This document shows, piece after piece, positions 26,196 through 35,417 of a stretch of 64,000 bases of DNA. The position numbers and the translations under genes were made by a program. The DNA is taken from contig CAWJXS010000013.1 of the NCBI GenBank assembly GCA_963846885.1, forward strand, positions 1 through 64,000. Direction: 5' to 3'. Source of the stretch: RPQJ01 sp963846885 (GTDB lineage Bacteria > Pseudomonadota > Gammaproteobacteria > Steroidobacterales > Steroidobacteraceae). Numbering within the stretch: position 1 is the stretch's first letter; the number at the start of each line of letters is the position of its first letter. Under the pieces are notes generated by a model. That model was not told the DNA's origin and did not search any database. It saw only the letters and a list, made by a program, of their open reading frames with translations.

Positions 26196-26659
26196 TCAGA
26201 TGGCCGGGTTGACCCCGCCGGCACCGGCGCCGTCACCCGGCTCGCCGGACAGAACACCGGCTTGCCGCGCGACATCGCGTGGTAGTTCAACGTCTGCTCG
26301 CCCGCCTGCAGCACGATGCGGTACCCCGGCACGAGCGCCTGCGTATACATCATTCCGGGCTGCGGACAGCCAAGCGATCCGTCGGACCAGGTCACGGCCT
26401 CGGCACTGAGCACCTTGATGTCGGCCCTGGCAGTAGGCGTCCGGTTCTCGGCATCGGCCAGCGCAGCCTCGATCATCTCCGCCGGCGCGTTCACGTTCTT
26501 CATGGCAGGGGGCTCCGGCGCTGCCGCGGGCAGGTCCTTGATCGCTTGTCCATTGGCGCAGCCTGCCACACCCAGGCCGGCGACCCAGCCGATCGACAGG
26601 GGCAGGATCCAGCGAACCATCGGCCCGGCAGGCTTCCGCTGCAGTACTCTTATCGACAT
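26196..26659 (-). CDS. small lipoprotein of unknown function
   Basis: Predicted lipoprotein of about 155 residues. The signal sequence ends in the lipobox VAGC. The body contains two conserved-looking parts, EMIEAALADAENRTPTARAD and TWSDGSLGCPQPGMMYTQAL, with paired Cys residues (LGCPQ, VFCPA) that could form a disulfide. I recognise the TWSDGSLGCPxPGMMYTQ pattern as recurring in exported proteins but know no function. The continuous frame runs on to 25931 through a terminator. Adding one G near 26210-26220 gives GGVNPAI and a stop at 26196, so the 3' end is probably frameshifted by sequence error. Confidence 0.6.
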
Positions 26660-26715
26660 CTTGCGCGACTCCGTTGCGTGACCCGACCTCGGATCGATCA
26701 GATAGATAGACAGAC

Positions 26716-27567
26716 ATGAACTACCGACACGCGTTCCATGCGGGCAACTTCGCCGACGTGCTCAAGCACGTCGTGCTCATCATGCTCGTGGAACACCTGA
26801 AACGGAAAGCCACGCCCTTCTTCTACCTCGATACGCATGCGGGCGGCGGCACTTACGACCTGAGCCTCGGCGAATCGCAGCGCAGCGGCGAATACAAGAA
26901 CGGCATCGGGCGCCTGCTCGAGTTTCCGGAGGCGGCGCTGGCGCCGGAGATCGCGCAGTACGTGCGCCTGGTCAAGGAATGCGCCGGACCCGGTCGCAGC
27001 GCAATCACGGCCTATCCGGGCTCACCCACGATCGTCGCGAAAATGCGCCGGCTCACCGACCGCATGGTGCTGGCCGAGACGCACGCGCGCGAGGCGCAGG
27101 CGCTGCGCTCGGCGCTGGGGTGGCAGAAGCTGGTGTCCGTCCTGGAAAGCGACGGCTACGAGGCCATCAAGGCGCAGGTTCCGCCACGTGAGAAACGTGG
27201 CCTGGTGCTGATCGATCCGCCGTTCGAGTCGGATGCAGAGTTCGACACGATCCTGTCGGCGCTCGAAAAGGGCTATGAACGCTGGCCGACCGGCACGTTC
27301 TGCATCTGGTATCCGCTCACTGAACGCGCTGCGCCGCTGCGCTTCCGCCGCAACATTGAGGGCTCAGGCATTCGCAAGGTGCTCGACGTGACCTTGAGCG
27401 TCATGCCGGACGATTCGCCGGTGGGCATGCGCGGATCGGGCCTGGTGATCGTCAACCCACCGTGGCTGCTCGATGAGCGGCTCGCCGAGCTGCTGCCCGA
27501 CCTTCACCGCCTGCTCGTGCCCGACGCGACCGGCGGCGTGAGCGTCGAATGGTGGGTTGGAGAGTAG
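26716..27567 (+). CDS. rlmJ: 23S rRNA (adenine-2030 N6)-methyltransferase
   Basis: SAM-dependent rRNA methyltransferase of 283 residues (RlmJ/YhiR). Family start MNYRHAFHAGNFADVLKHVV is exact. The SAM site is DTHAGGGTYDL, and the catalytic NPPY-like motif is LIDPPFE (DPPF type). Length matches the family. It lies divergent from the lipoprotein gene with about 56 bases between starts. A heptamer element follows the stop. Confidence 0.94.
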   Translation: MNYRHAFHAGNFADVLKHVVLIMLVEHLKRKATPFFYLDTHAGGGTYDLSLGESQRSGEYKNGIGRLLEFPEAALAPEIAQYVRLVKECAGPGRSAITAYPGSPTIVAKMRRLTDRMVLAETHAREAQALRSALGWQKLVSVLESDGYEAIKAQVPPREKRGLVLIDPPFESDAEFDTILSALEKGYERWPTGTFCIWYPLTERAAPLRFRRNIEGSGIRKVLDVTLSVMPDDSPVGMRGSGLVIVNPPWLLDERLAELLPDLHRLLVPDATGGVSVEWWVGE

Positions 27568-27584
27568 GAATTGGGGCTGCACTT

Positions 27585-27631
27585 CCGACTAACCCCTAGC
27601 CCCTAGCCCCTAACCCCTAGCCCCTTCCCCC
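27585..27631. repeat. heptamer-armed element, right arm and partial core
   Basis: TTCCGACTAACCCC is followed by TAGCCCC, TAGCCCC, TAACCCC and TAGCCCC. Read on the minus strand this is the heptamer array followed by TTAGTCGGAAGTGCAG, the same core as the element at 29.4 kb. The opposite arm is reduced to one GGGGCT. The stop codon TAG of tag (27610-27612) lies within the array. Confidence 0.85.
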
Positions 27632-28239
27632 ACTTCCTTGTGCCGAAAACACGTCACGACGTGATCATTGACCATGCCGGTCGCCTGCATGTGCGCATAC
27701 ATGATCGTCGAGCCGACGAACTTGAATCCGCGGCGCTGCAGGTCTTTGCTGAATGCGTCTGATTCCGCTGTCTTCGCGGGCACCTGTGACATCTCGCGCC
27801 AGCGATTGACTAGCGGCTTGCCGCCGACGAACGCCCAGCTGTACTGCGCGAAGCTGCCGAATTCCTTCTGCACCTGGAGAAAGCAGCGCGCGTTGGTGAT
27901 CGCGGACGCGATCTTGAGCCGGTTGCGCACGATGCCGGGGAACAGCATCAGCTTCTCGACCTTGCGGGCGTCGAAGCGCGCGACCTTGGCCGGATCGAAA
28001 TCCGCGAACGAGTCGCGGTAACCCTGGCGTTTGCGCAGGATCGTCGACCAGCTCAGGCCGGCCTGGGCACCCTCCAGGATCAGGAACTCGAACAGGCGGC
28101 GGTCATCGTGGACGGGAACGCCCCACTCCTGGTCGTGGTAGGCGATGTACTCGGCGCTCATGCCGGCGTACGACCAGCCGCAGCGCGGGCGCGCGTCCGG
28201 GGCGAAACCGGTGGCGGGGGTGGGCTTTTTCGTGCTCAT
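27610..28239 (-). CDS. tag: DNA-3-methyladenine glycosylase I
   Basis: Base-excision repair enzyme removing 3-methyladenine; 209 residues. Hallmarks: RCGWSYAGMSAEYIAYHDQEWGVPVHDDRRLFE (zinc-site Cys and His near the N-terminus), LILEGAQAGLSWSTIL, and the C-terminal MVNDHVVTCFRH that completes the Cys/His zinc site. The last residues (GARG) and the stop codon are encoded by the heptamer element, so the tail is likely added sequence. Divergent from hemB. Confidence 0.93.
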   Translation of the reverse strand: MSTKKPTPATGFAPDARPRCGWSYAGMSAEYIAYHDQEWGVPVHDDRRLFEFLILEGAQAGLSWSTILRKRQGYRDSFADFDPAKVARFDARKVEKLMLFPGIVRNRLKIASAITNARCFLQVQKEFGSFAQYSWAFVGGKPLVNRWREMSQVPAKTAESDAFSKDLQRRGFKFVGSTIMYAHMQATGMVNDHVVTCFRHKEVGEGARG

Positions 28240-28301
28240 GGGCGAATTCTGCCCCGGCCGCTGCGGCTTTTGCGTTCTTTTCGCGGTGGGTGCCGGTCGG
28301 G

Positions 28302-28307
28302 TATAAA
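28302..28307 (+). promoter_or_regulatory. possible -10 box of hemB
   Basis: TATAAA at 28302-28307 lies 34 bases before the hemB ATG in the tag/hemB divergent space. No good -35 is at 17 bp, so it is only a candidate. Confidence 0.3.
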
Positions 28308-28340
28308 GTCTGGATTCCTATCGAAAAAGTGCCCTGCGAC

Positions 28341-29346
<1,006 letters not shown>

Positions 29347-29357
<11 letters not shown>

Positions 29358-29506
29358 GGGCTAGGGGTTAGTCGGAGGTGCAGTGAAATCGTTACGCTCA
29401 GTGGCGACACTCGACCGGTGAGCCGACATCTTTGGGGCAGTGCGCGAGAGGTCGACAGCCCCTTCCGACTAGCCCCTAACCCCTAACCCCTAGCCCCTAT
29501 CCCCTT
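29347..29506. repeat. heptamer-armed inverted element, complete, filling the hemB-aroE gap
   Basis: The left arm is AAGGGGCTA, GGGGCTA, GGGGTTA; the core starts TAGTCGGAGGTGCAGTG. The right arm (29463-29506) is TTCCGACTAGCCCCTAACC and further TAACCCC/TAGCCCC units ending TATCCCCTT. The roughly 85-base interior has no open frame of note. It supplies the hemB stop and reaches the aroE TTG start. Confidence 0.92.
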
Positions 29507-30368
29507 GTCAGACTCCTACGCCCTCTTCGGCTTCCCGGTCCACCACAGCTGGTCGCCGTTCATTCATGGCTTGTTTGCGCGGCAGACCGGGCAGGACATG
29601 GTCTATCGCCTGCAGGAGTCGGCGCCCGAGCAGTTCCGCCACGACGTGCTCGAGTTCTTCTTCGAGCAGGGTGGCCGCGGCGCCAACGTCACGCTGCCGC
29701 ACAAGCGCATCGCCGCAGATCTGGTCAACGAACTGACTCCGCGCGCGCAACGCGCCGATGCGGTGAATACCATCGCGCGTCGTGATGGCGAGCTGATCGG
29801 CGACAACACGGACGGCGTGGGCCTCATCACCGACCTCACGCAGAATCTCGGCGTGCGTCTCGCAGCGCCACGGATACTGCTGCTGGGTGCGGGCGGCGCG
29901 GCGCGCGGCGCGCTGGGCCCGCTGCTCGAGCTGCAACCTTCGACGCTCGTCATCGCCAATCGCACGGCCGAACGTGCCGTCGAGCTCGCGGGCGAGTTCG
30001 CCGACTTCGGCGCAGTGAGCGGCGCCGCGTTCGATGCGATCGAACCGCTCGCGCCGTTCGACCTGGTCATCAACGCGACGTCCGCCAGCCTCAAGGGCGA
30101 AGTGCCACCCATCCCGGCCCATGCAGTCGGCGGCGAAACCACCTGCTACGACATGGCGTATGGCGTCGGCGAAACGCCGTTCACGCAATGGGCGATCGAC
30201 CACGGCGCAGCTGTCGTGGCGCAGGGCTGGGGCATGCTGGTTGAACAGGCAGCCGAGGCGTTCTACCTCTGGCGCGGCGTGCGGCCTGACACGCCCCCCG
30301 TGCTCGAGGCACTGCGTGCGCGGGCTACGTCGCTGGCGGCGTCGGCTGCAGCGCGTACTCGTTCTTGA
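29505..30368 (+). CDS. aroE: shikimate dehydrogenase (NADP+)
   Basis: Reduces 3-dehydroshikimate to shikimate in aromatic amino acid synthesis; 287 residues. N-terminal substrate domain: YALFGFPVHHSWSPFIHG, catalytic Lys/Asp in NVTLPHKRIAAD and GDNTDGVG. The nucleotide domain has LLLGAGGAARGAL and IANRTAER. The start is TTG at 29505, whose TT belongs to the heptamer element; no Shine-Dalgarno is visible because the element occupies that space. Its last 44 bases overlap the convergent carbonic anhydrase-like gene. Confidence 0.94.
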   Translation: MSDSYALFGFPVHHSWSPFIHGLFARQTGQDMVYRLQESAPEQFRHDVLEFFFEQGGRGANVTLPHKRIAADLVNELTPRAQRADAVNTIARRDGELIGDNTDGVGLITDLTQNLGVRLAAPRILLLGAGGAARGALGPLLELQPSTLVIANRTAERAVELAGEFADFGAVSGAAFDAIEPLAPFDLVINATSASLKGEVPPIPAHAVGGETTCYDMAYGVGETPFTQWAIDHGAAVVAQGWGMLVEQAAEAFYLWRGVRPDTPPVLEALRARATSLAASAAARTRS

Positions 30369-30873
30369 GCAGCACGTAGTCGCGCGCCATCAGCGGAATG
30401 CGCGCGATTTCCTCGGGCCGCAGCTCGCGTGAGCGGCGTGCCGGATTTCCCACGTAGAGATAGCCCGATTCCAGCCGCTTGCCCGGCGTGACGACGCTGC
30501 CGGCGCCGATGATCACGTCGCTGGCCACTTCGACGCCATCGAGCACGATCGCGCCGATTCCGACCAGCACTCGATCCGCGATCGTGCAGCCGTGCAGCGC
30601 GACCTTGTGGCCGATGACGACGTCGTCACCGAGGATCGTCGCCCAACCCGCGTCGTTGCCCGGATACGGCCGTGACACGTGCACGATGCTGCCGTCCTGC
30701 ACGTTGCTGCGGGCGCCGATGCGGATGCGATTGACGTCGCCACGGATCAGCACCAGCGGCCAGACCGAAGCGTCGGCGCCCAGGACGACGTCGCCGATGA
30801 CCACGGCCGTGGGGTCGACCCAGGCACCTGCACCCAGGGTGGGGGCGATGCCGCGGTAGGTTCGGATCGTCAT
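30325..30873 (-). CDS. gamma-class carbonic anhydrase family protein
   Basis: Left-handed beta-helix protein of 182 residues (YrdA/CaiE type). Hexapeptide repeats (VVIGDVVLGADASVWPLVLI, VVIGHKVALHGCTI) are clear. The metal ligands are in IVHVSR and GHKVALHG. Members are gamma carbonic anhydrases or structural relatives; activity cannot be judged. It is convergent with aroE and overlaps it by 44 bases. Confidence 0.9.
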   Translation of the reverse strand: MTIRTYRGIAPTLGAGAWVDPTAVVIGDVVLGADASVWPLVLIRGDVNRIRIGARSNVQDGSIVHVSRPYPGNDAGWATILGDDVVIGHKVALHGCTIADRVLVGIGAIVLDGVEVASDVIIGAGSVVTPGKRLESGYLYVGNPARRSRELRPEEIARIPLMARDYVLLKNEYALQPTPPAT

Positions 30874-30994
30874 GCGCGAGTGCCCGGATCGTCACAAAAT
30901 AGGGCCTCCAGTGTAGACGGTGACGACCGCGGACCGGCAATCTTGCGGCTCGCGGGACGGCCCGCCTCCGCCATAACGAGACTGGGAGCGCCCG

Positions 30995-31567
30995 ATGATG
31001 GTCATGCTGCTGTTGTTCATTGCCCTGCTGGTCGCGGCCGCGGTCTACGTCGTCCGCATCTACAACGGCCTCGTGGCGCTGCGCGAGAACGTGCGCAAGG
31101 CCTGGGCCAACATCGACGTGCTGCTCACGCAGCGTCACGACGAGCTGCCGAAGCTGGTCGAGACCTGCAAGCGCTATATGCAGTACGAACAGGAGACGCT
31201 CGAGCGCGTCATGCAGGCGCGTTCCGCCGTGTTCAAGGCACAGGGCCGCGGCGACGTGGCGGCGCTCGGCGTGGCCGAGGACCAGCTGCGCCAGGGGCTC
31301 GGCAAGCTGTTCGCGCTGGCCGAGAACTACCCGGACCTGAAGGCGGACAATGGTTTTCGCCACCTGCAGACGCGCATCTCCGAGCTCGAGGAAGCGATTG
31401 CGGACCGCCGCGAGCTCTACAACGAGACCGTCAATCTCAACAACATCCGTATCCAGACGTTCCCCGACCTGATCGTGGCGCGCCAGTTCGCGTTCAAGCC
31501 GGCGCAGCTGCTCGAGTTCACCGAAGACCAGAAGCGCGACGTGGACCTGGGCAAGCTGTTTGGCTGA
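30995..31567 (+). CDS. lemA: LemA family protein
   Basis: Membrane-anchored coiled-coil protein of 190 residues. One N-terminal transmembrane helix (MLLLFIALLVAAAVYVV) precedes the family's helical bundle: YNGLVALRENVRKAWANIDVLLTQRHDELPKL and a conserved ENYPDLKAD...RITEL-like middle (here RISELEEAIADRRELYN). Function is unsettled. It overlaps the next gene, a GIDE-domain protein, by eight bases; LemA and GIDE genes often pair. Confidence 0.9.
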   Translation: MMVMLLLFIALLVAAAVYVVRIYNGLVALRENVRKAWANIDVLLTQRHDELPKLVETCKRYMQYEQETLERVMQARSAVFKAQGRGDVAALGVAEDQLRQGLGKLFALAENYPDLKADNGFRHLQTRISELEEAIADRRELYNETVNLNNIRIQTFPDLIVARQFAFKPAQLLEFTEDQKRDVDLGKLFG

Positions 31568-32459
31568 CGACGACCTCTGGTTCTGGCTGCTCACGCTCGG
31601 TGTCGCCATCCTCGCGGGCGGCGCTGCTGCGCTGCGTTCGCTCAAGATCGCGCGGCTGCTCGAGGACACGCCGACGTCGCGCATCCGCTCGGCCGCGCAG
31701 GGCTACGTCGAACTCGCGGGCAACGCGCGCCTCATGCCGGGGACAACGAACCTCGCGCCGCTGACGCAACGACCGTGCGTGTGGTGGCGTTACACGATCT
31801 CGAAGCGCACTGAGAGCGGCTCGGGCAAGGCCCGCCGCAATCGCTGGACCACGGTCGCCTCGGGCACGTCGTCGATCGCTTTCCTCCTGGACGACGACAC
31901 CGGACAGTGCATCGTGCAGCCGGACGGCGCGGAGGTGATTCCGACCGAATCCACGACGTGGTACGGCGACACGCCGTGGCCCGCCGCCGCGAACGCGAAG
32001 ACGATGCGACTGACCGGTGGCCGCGATTACCGCTACGCCGAACACCGTATCTACGAGCACGAACGCGTCTACGCGCTGGGGGATTTCCGCTCGACCGCCT
32101 CTGCCGCCGAACCCGACCACCAGGCCGCGGTCGCTGAACTGCTGTCGATGTGGAAACAGGACCAGCCCGCGCTGCTGCGCCGCTTCGACCGGGACGGCGA
32201 CGGCCGCATCGACCTCGACGAATGGGAAGCCGCGCGGGCCATGGCTCGCCAGACGGTGCTCGCAGGCAGCACCGAGCGTGCCCCGCGGGCCAATTATCAC
32301 GTGCTCGGACGCCCGGACGAGGGACGCCTGTTTCTCGTCGCCGCCCTGCCCCACGGCGACCTGGTCAGCCGGTACCGCCGCCGAGCCCTCTTCGCGTTCC
32401 TTGGCTTCATGGCCGCGGTTTATGCGCTAGGGTGGCTGCTGCAGGCCACGTCCGGCTGA
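31560..32459 (+). CDS. GIDE-domain membrane protein with an EF-hand
   Basis: Protein of 299 residues. A transmembrane helix at each end (LWFWLLTLGVAILAGGAAAL; ALFAFLGFMAAVYALGWLLQ) flanks a GIDE (E3-ligase-like) domain: GYVELAGNARLMPG, PCVWWRYTISKRTE and RIYEHERVYALGDF. An EF-hand loop, DRDGDGRIDLDEW, is inserted near residue 204, suggesting calcium binding. There is no RING domain, so ubiquitin ligase activity is not implied. Start is TTG at 31560 inside the end of lemA, so the two are translated together. Confidence 0.82.
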   Translation: MADDDLWFWLLTLGVAILAGGAAALRSLKIARLLEDTPTSRIRSAAQGYVELAGNARLMPGTTNLAPLTQRPCVWWRYTISKRTESGSGKARRNRWTTVASGTSSIAFLLDDDTGQCIVQPDGAEVIPTESTTWYGDTPWPAAANAKTMRLTGGRDYRYAEHRIYEHERVYALGDFRSTASAAEPDHQAAVAELLSMWKQDQPALLRRFDRDGDGRIDLDEWEAARAMARQTVLAGSTERAPRANYHVLGRPDEGRLFLVAALPHGDLVSRYRRRALFAFLGFMAAVYALGWLLQATSG

Positions 32460-32491
32460 TTCGGCGTCCCGCGCACCGTAGAATGCGGCGC

Positions 32492-34504
32492 ATGGACAAC
32501 CCCCTGCTGCACGCCGCCTCCCTGCCCGCTTTCAGCGCGATCCGCCCTGAACATATCGAGCCCGCCGTGCGGCAGGTGCTCGACGAGAACCGGCGCGGAT
32601 TGCAGGACCTGCTGGCCTCCGGCGCGTCGGGCTGGGACGGCATCGTGCTCCCGATCGAGCGGATGCAGCATCGGCTCGCGCGTACGTGGTCGCCGGTCGG
32701 TCACCTGAACGGTGTCGCCAACAGCGACGAATTGCGTGCCGCTTACAACGCCTGCCTGCCGCTGCTCACTGCGTACCACACCGAGATGGCGCAGAACGCC
32801 ACCCTGTGCGCCGCCTACCAGCGCATCAAGGACACGCAGTACGAAGCGCTGAATGCCGACCAGCGCAAGCTGGTGGACAACGCGCTGCGTGACTTCCGGC
32901 TCGCGGGTGTGGCGCTCGAGCCCGAGCACAAGCAGCGCTTTCGCGAATTGATGGAGCGGCTGGCGACGGCGCAGGCCAAGTTCGACGAGAACGTGCTGGA
33001 CGCGACCAATGCCTGGACGCGTGGCGTCGACGATGAAGCCGAACTCGCCGGACTGCCGGATGCCGTGATCGCACGCGCGCGCGCTGAAGCCGCCAGGAAC
33101 GAGCGTACCGGCTGGCTGTTCACGCTGGATGCGCCGAATTACCAGGCCGTGCTCACGCATGCCGAGCATCGCCAGCTGCGCCAGGATTTCTACACGGCGT
33201 GGATCACGCGCGCATCCGAGCAGGGCAATCCGGACTGGGACAACTCTGCGCTGATCGAGGAAATTCTGGCGCTGCGCCATGAGGCAGCCCAGCTCGCCGG
33301 ATTCGCCAGCTTCGCGGAGTATTCGCTCGCCACCAAGATGGCGCGGGATCCCGGCGAGGTGCTCGAATTCCTGCGGCGCCTCGCGCGCCTGTGCCGGCCC
33401 GCGGCGCAGCGTGAGTTCGCCGAGCTCGAAGCCTTCGCGGGCACCCGGCTCGAAGCCTGGGACGTCGCGTTCCATTCCGAGCGGCTCAAGCGCGAGCGCC
33501 TGGCTGTCTCGGAAGAAGAGCTGCGCCCTTACTTCCCGTTGCCGCGCGTACTGCAGGGGCTTTTCGCGGTGGCACACCAGTTGTACGGCGTGCGGATCGA
33601 AGAGCGCCAGGGCGTGGACGTGTATCACCCCGATGTCCGGTTCTACGACATCCTCGGCACCGACGGCGCCCCCCGCGGCGGCTTCTTCCTCGATCTTTAC
33701 GCGCGGCCGAAGAAGCGCGGCGGCGCCTGGATGGACGAATGCCTCGGCCGCATCGATGTCGCCGGCGCGCAAGCCCTGCCCATCGCGTATCTCGTCTGCA
33801 ACTTCACGCCGCCGGGCGGCGATCGGCCGTCGCTGCTGACGCATTACGAAGTCGTGACCATGTTCCACGAGTTCGGGCACGGCCTGCACCACATGCTGAC
33901 GCGCGTCGATTTCCCGAGCGTGGCGGGCATCAACGGAGTGCCGTGGGACGCCGTCGAACTGCCGAGCCAGTTCATGGAGAACTTCGCGTGGCGCGAGGAA
34001 GTGCTGCCGCTGATTTCGGGCCACGTCGAAACCGGTGCGCCCCTGCCGCTCGACGCCCTGCGCAAACTGCAGGCCACGCGTTCGTTCCAGGCGGGCATGC
34101 AGTCGGTCCGCCAGCTGGAGTTCGCGCTGTTCGACTTCCGCCTGCATGCCGAGTTCGAGCCCGCGCGCGGCGCGCGGTTGATGCAAACCCTGGCGGAGGT
34201 GCGCGACGAAGTCGCCGTGGTGCGCCCGCCCGCGTTCAACCGGTTCCCGCACAGCTTCCAGCACATCTTCTCGGGCGGTTACGCCGCGGGCTACTACAGC
34301 TACAAGTGGGCCGAGGTGCTGTCGGCGGATGCGTTCGGCGCGTTCGAGGAAGCCGGCATTTTCGACGCCGCAACGGCCCGTCGCTTTCTCGGCGCGATCC
34401 TCGAGCGCGGCGGCAGTCGCGACGCGATGGAAGCGTTCGTCGAGTTCCGCGGCCGCAAGCCGGAACTCGAACCGCTGTTGCGCCAGCTCGGGCTGGCGGC
34501 CTGA
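32492..34504 (+). CDS. prlC: oligopeptidase A (M3 peptidase)
   Basis: Cytoplasmic zinc metallopeptidase of 670 residues degrading short peptides and cleaved signal peptides. Start at ATG 32492 (MDNPLLHAASLPAFSAIRPEHI); the frame is open further upstream into the GIDE gene but without homology. The active site is FHEFGHGLHHML with downstream Glu (LPSQFMENFAWRE). C-terminal SGGYAAGYYSYKWAEVLSAD is typical. Length equals the E. coli enzyme to within about ten residues. Confidence 0.95.
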   Translation: MDNPLLHAASLPAFSAIRPEHIEPAVRQVLDENRRGLQDLLASGASGWDGIVLPIERMQHRLARTWSPVGHLNGVANSDELRAAYNACLPLLTAYHTEMAQNATLCAAYQRIKDTQYEALNADQRKLVDNALRDFRLAGVALEPEHKQRFRELMERLATAQAKFDENVLDATNAWTRGVDDEAELAGLPDAVIARARAEAARNERTGWLFTLDAPNYQAVLTHAEHRQLRQDFYTAWITRASEQGNPDWDNSALIEEILALRHEAAQLAGFASFAEYSLATKMARDPGEVLEFLRRLARLCRPAAQREFAELEAFAGTRLEAWDVAFHSERLKRERLAVSEEELRPYFPLPRVLQGLFAVAHQLYGVRIEERQGVDVYHPDVRFYDILGTDGAPRGGFFLDLYARPKKRGGAWMDECLGRIDVAGAQALPIAYLVCNFTPPGGDRPSLLTHYEVVTMFHEFGHGLHHMLTRVDFPSVAGINGVPWDAVELPSQFMENFAWREEVLPLISGHVETGAPLPLDALRKLQATRSFQAGMQSVRQLEFALFDFRLHAEFEPARGARLMQTLAEVRDEVAVVRPPAFNRFPHSFQHIFSGGYAAGYYSYKWAEVLSADAFGAFEEAGIFDAATARRFLGAILERGGSRDAMEAFVEFRGRKPELEPLLRQLGLAA

Positions 34505-34528
34505 TCCACCTCACGGAGCGGATCCCGC

Positions 34529-35302
34529 ATGCCCTGGACGCTGGCCACCTGGAACGTCAACTCGCTGCGAGTACGTCTGCCTCACCTGACGGACTGGCTG
34601 GCGGCCAACCCGCTCGACGCCATCGTCCTGCAGGAAACGAAGCTGCCCGACGCCGACTTTCCTGCCGCCGAACTCGAGGCGCTGGGCTGGCACGCAGTGT
34701 TCAGCGGGCAGCGCACTTACAACGGCGTCGCCATCCTGAGCCGCGCGACGGCCAGCGACGTGGTGGCCGGCATTCCCGGCTTCGAGGACGAGCAGCGTCG
34801 CGTGCTCGCCGCCACGATCGACGGCGTCCGTGTCATCGACGTCTACGTTCCGAACGGACAGACCGTGGGCTCGGACAAATTCGAGTACAAGCTGCGCTGG
34901 TTTGCCGCGCTGCGCGACTACGTGGCTGCGGAGCTGGCCCGGCACCCTCACCTGGTCGTGCTCGGGGATTTCAACGTCGCCCCGGAAGACCGCGACGTGC
35001 ACGACCCCAAGGCCTGGGAAGGCTCGGTGCACGTCAGTCCGCCTGAGCGCGCGGCGCTGCAGGCGCTGCTCGGCACCGGCCTGGTCGATTGCTTCCGCTC
35101 GTTCGAGCAGCCGGAGAAGTCGTACTCATGGTGGGACTACCGGATGATGGCTTTTCGCCGCAATGCGGGCCTGCGCATCGACCTGATCCTCGCTTCGCAC
35201 GCGCTCGCCGGGAAATGTGGCGCATGTCACATCGACAAGGCGCCACGCAAGCTGGAACGGCCCTCGGACCACACTCCGGTCGTCGCGAGTTTTGACATAT
35301 GA
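34529..35302 (+). CDS. xthA: exodeoxyribonuclease III
   Basis: AP endonuclease/3'-5' exonuclease of base-excision repair, 257 residues. All catalytic motifs are present: TWNVNSLRVR, LQETKL (metal Glu), GVAILSR, PNGQ, GDFNVAP (Asp/Asn), and SDHTPVVASF (catalytic His) at the end. It starts 24 bases after prlC and may be co-transcribed. Confidence 0.95.
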   Translation: MPWTLATWNVNSLRVRLPHLTDWLAANPLDAIVLQETKLPDADFPAAELEALGWHAVFSGQRTYNGVAILSRATASDVVAGIPGFEDEQRRVLAATIDGVRVIDVYVPNGQTVGSDKFEYKLRWFAALRDYVAAELARHPHLVVLGDFNVAPEDRDVHDPKAWEGSVHVSPPERAALQALLGTGLVDCFRSFEQPEKSYSWWDYRMMAFRRNAGLRIDLILASHALAGKCGACHIDKAPRKLERPSDHTPVVASFDI

Positions 35303-35417
35303 AGCCGTGAACCGGCTGCGCGGGCCCGGATACTTTCAGTGTCGGTTTTTTTGACTCTGGCGCTTTCGCACGAAGGGTCTAGACTCGCCCGCAAACCCCA
35401 GCGTGCAATGACGCCCA

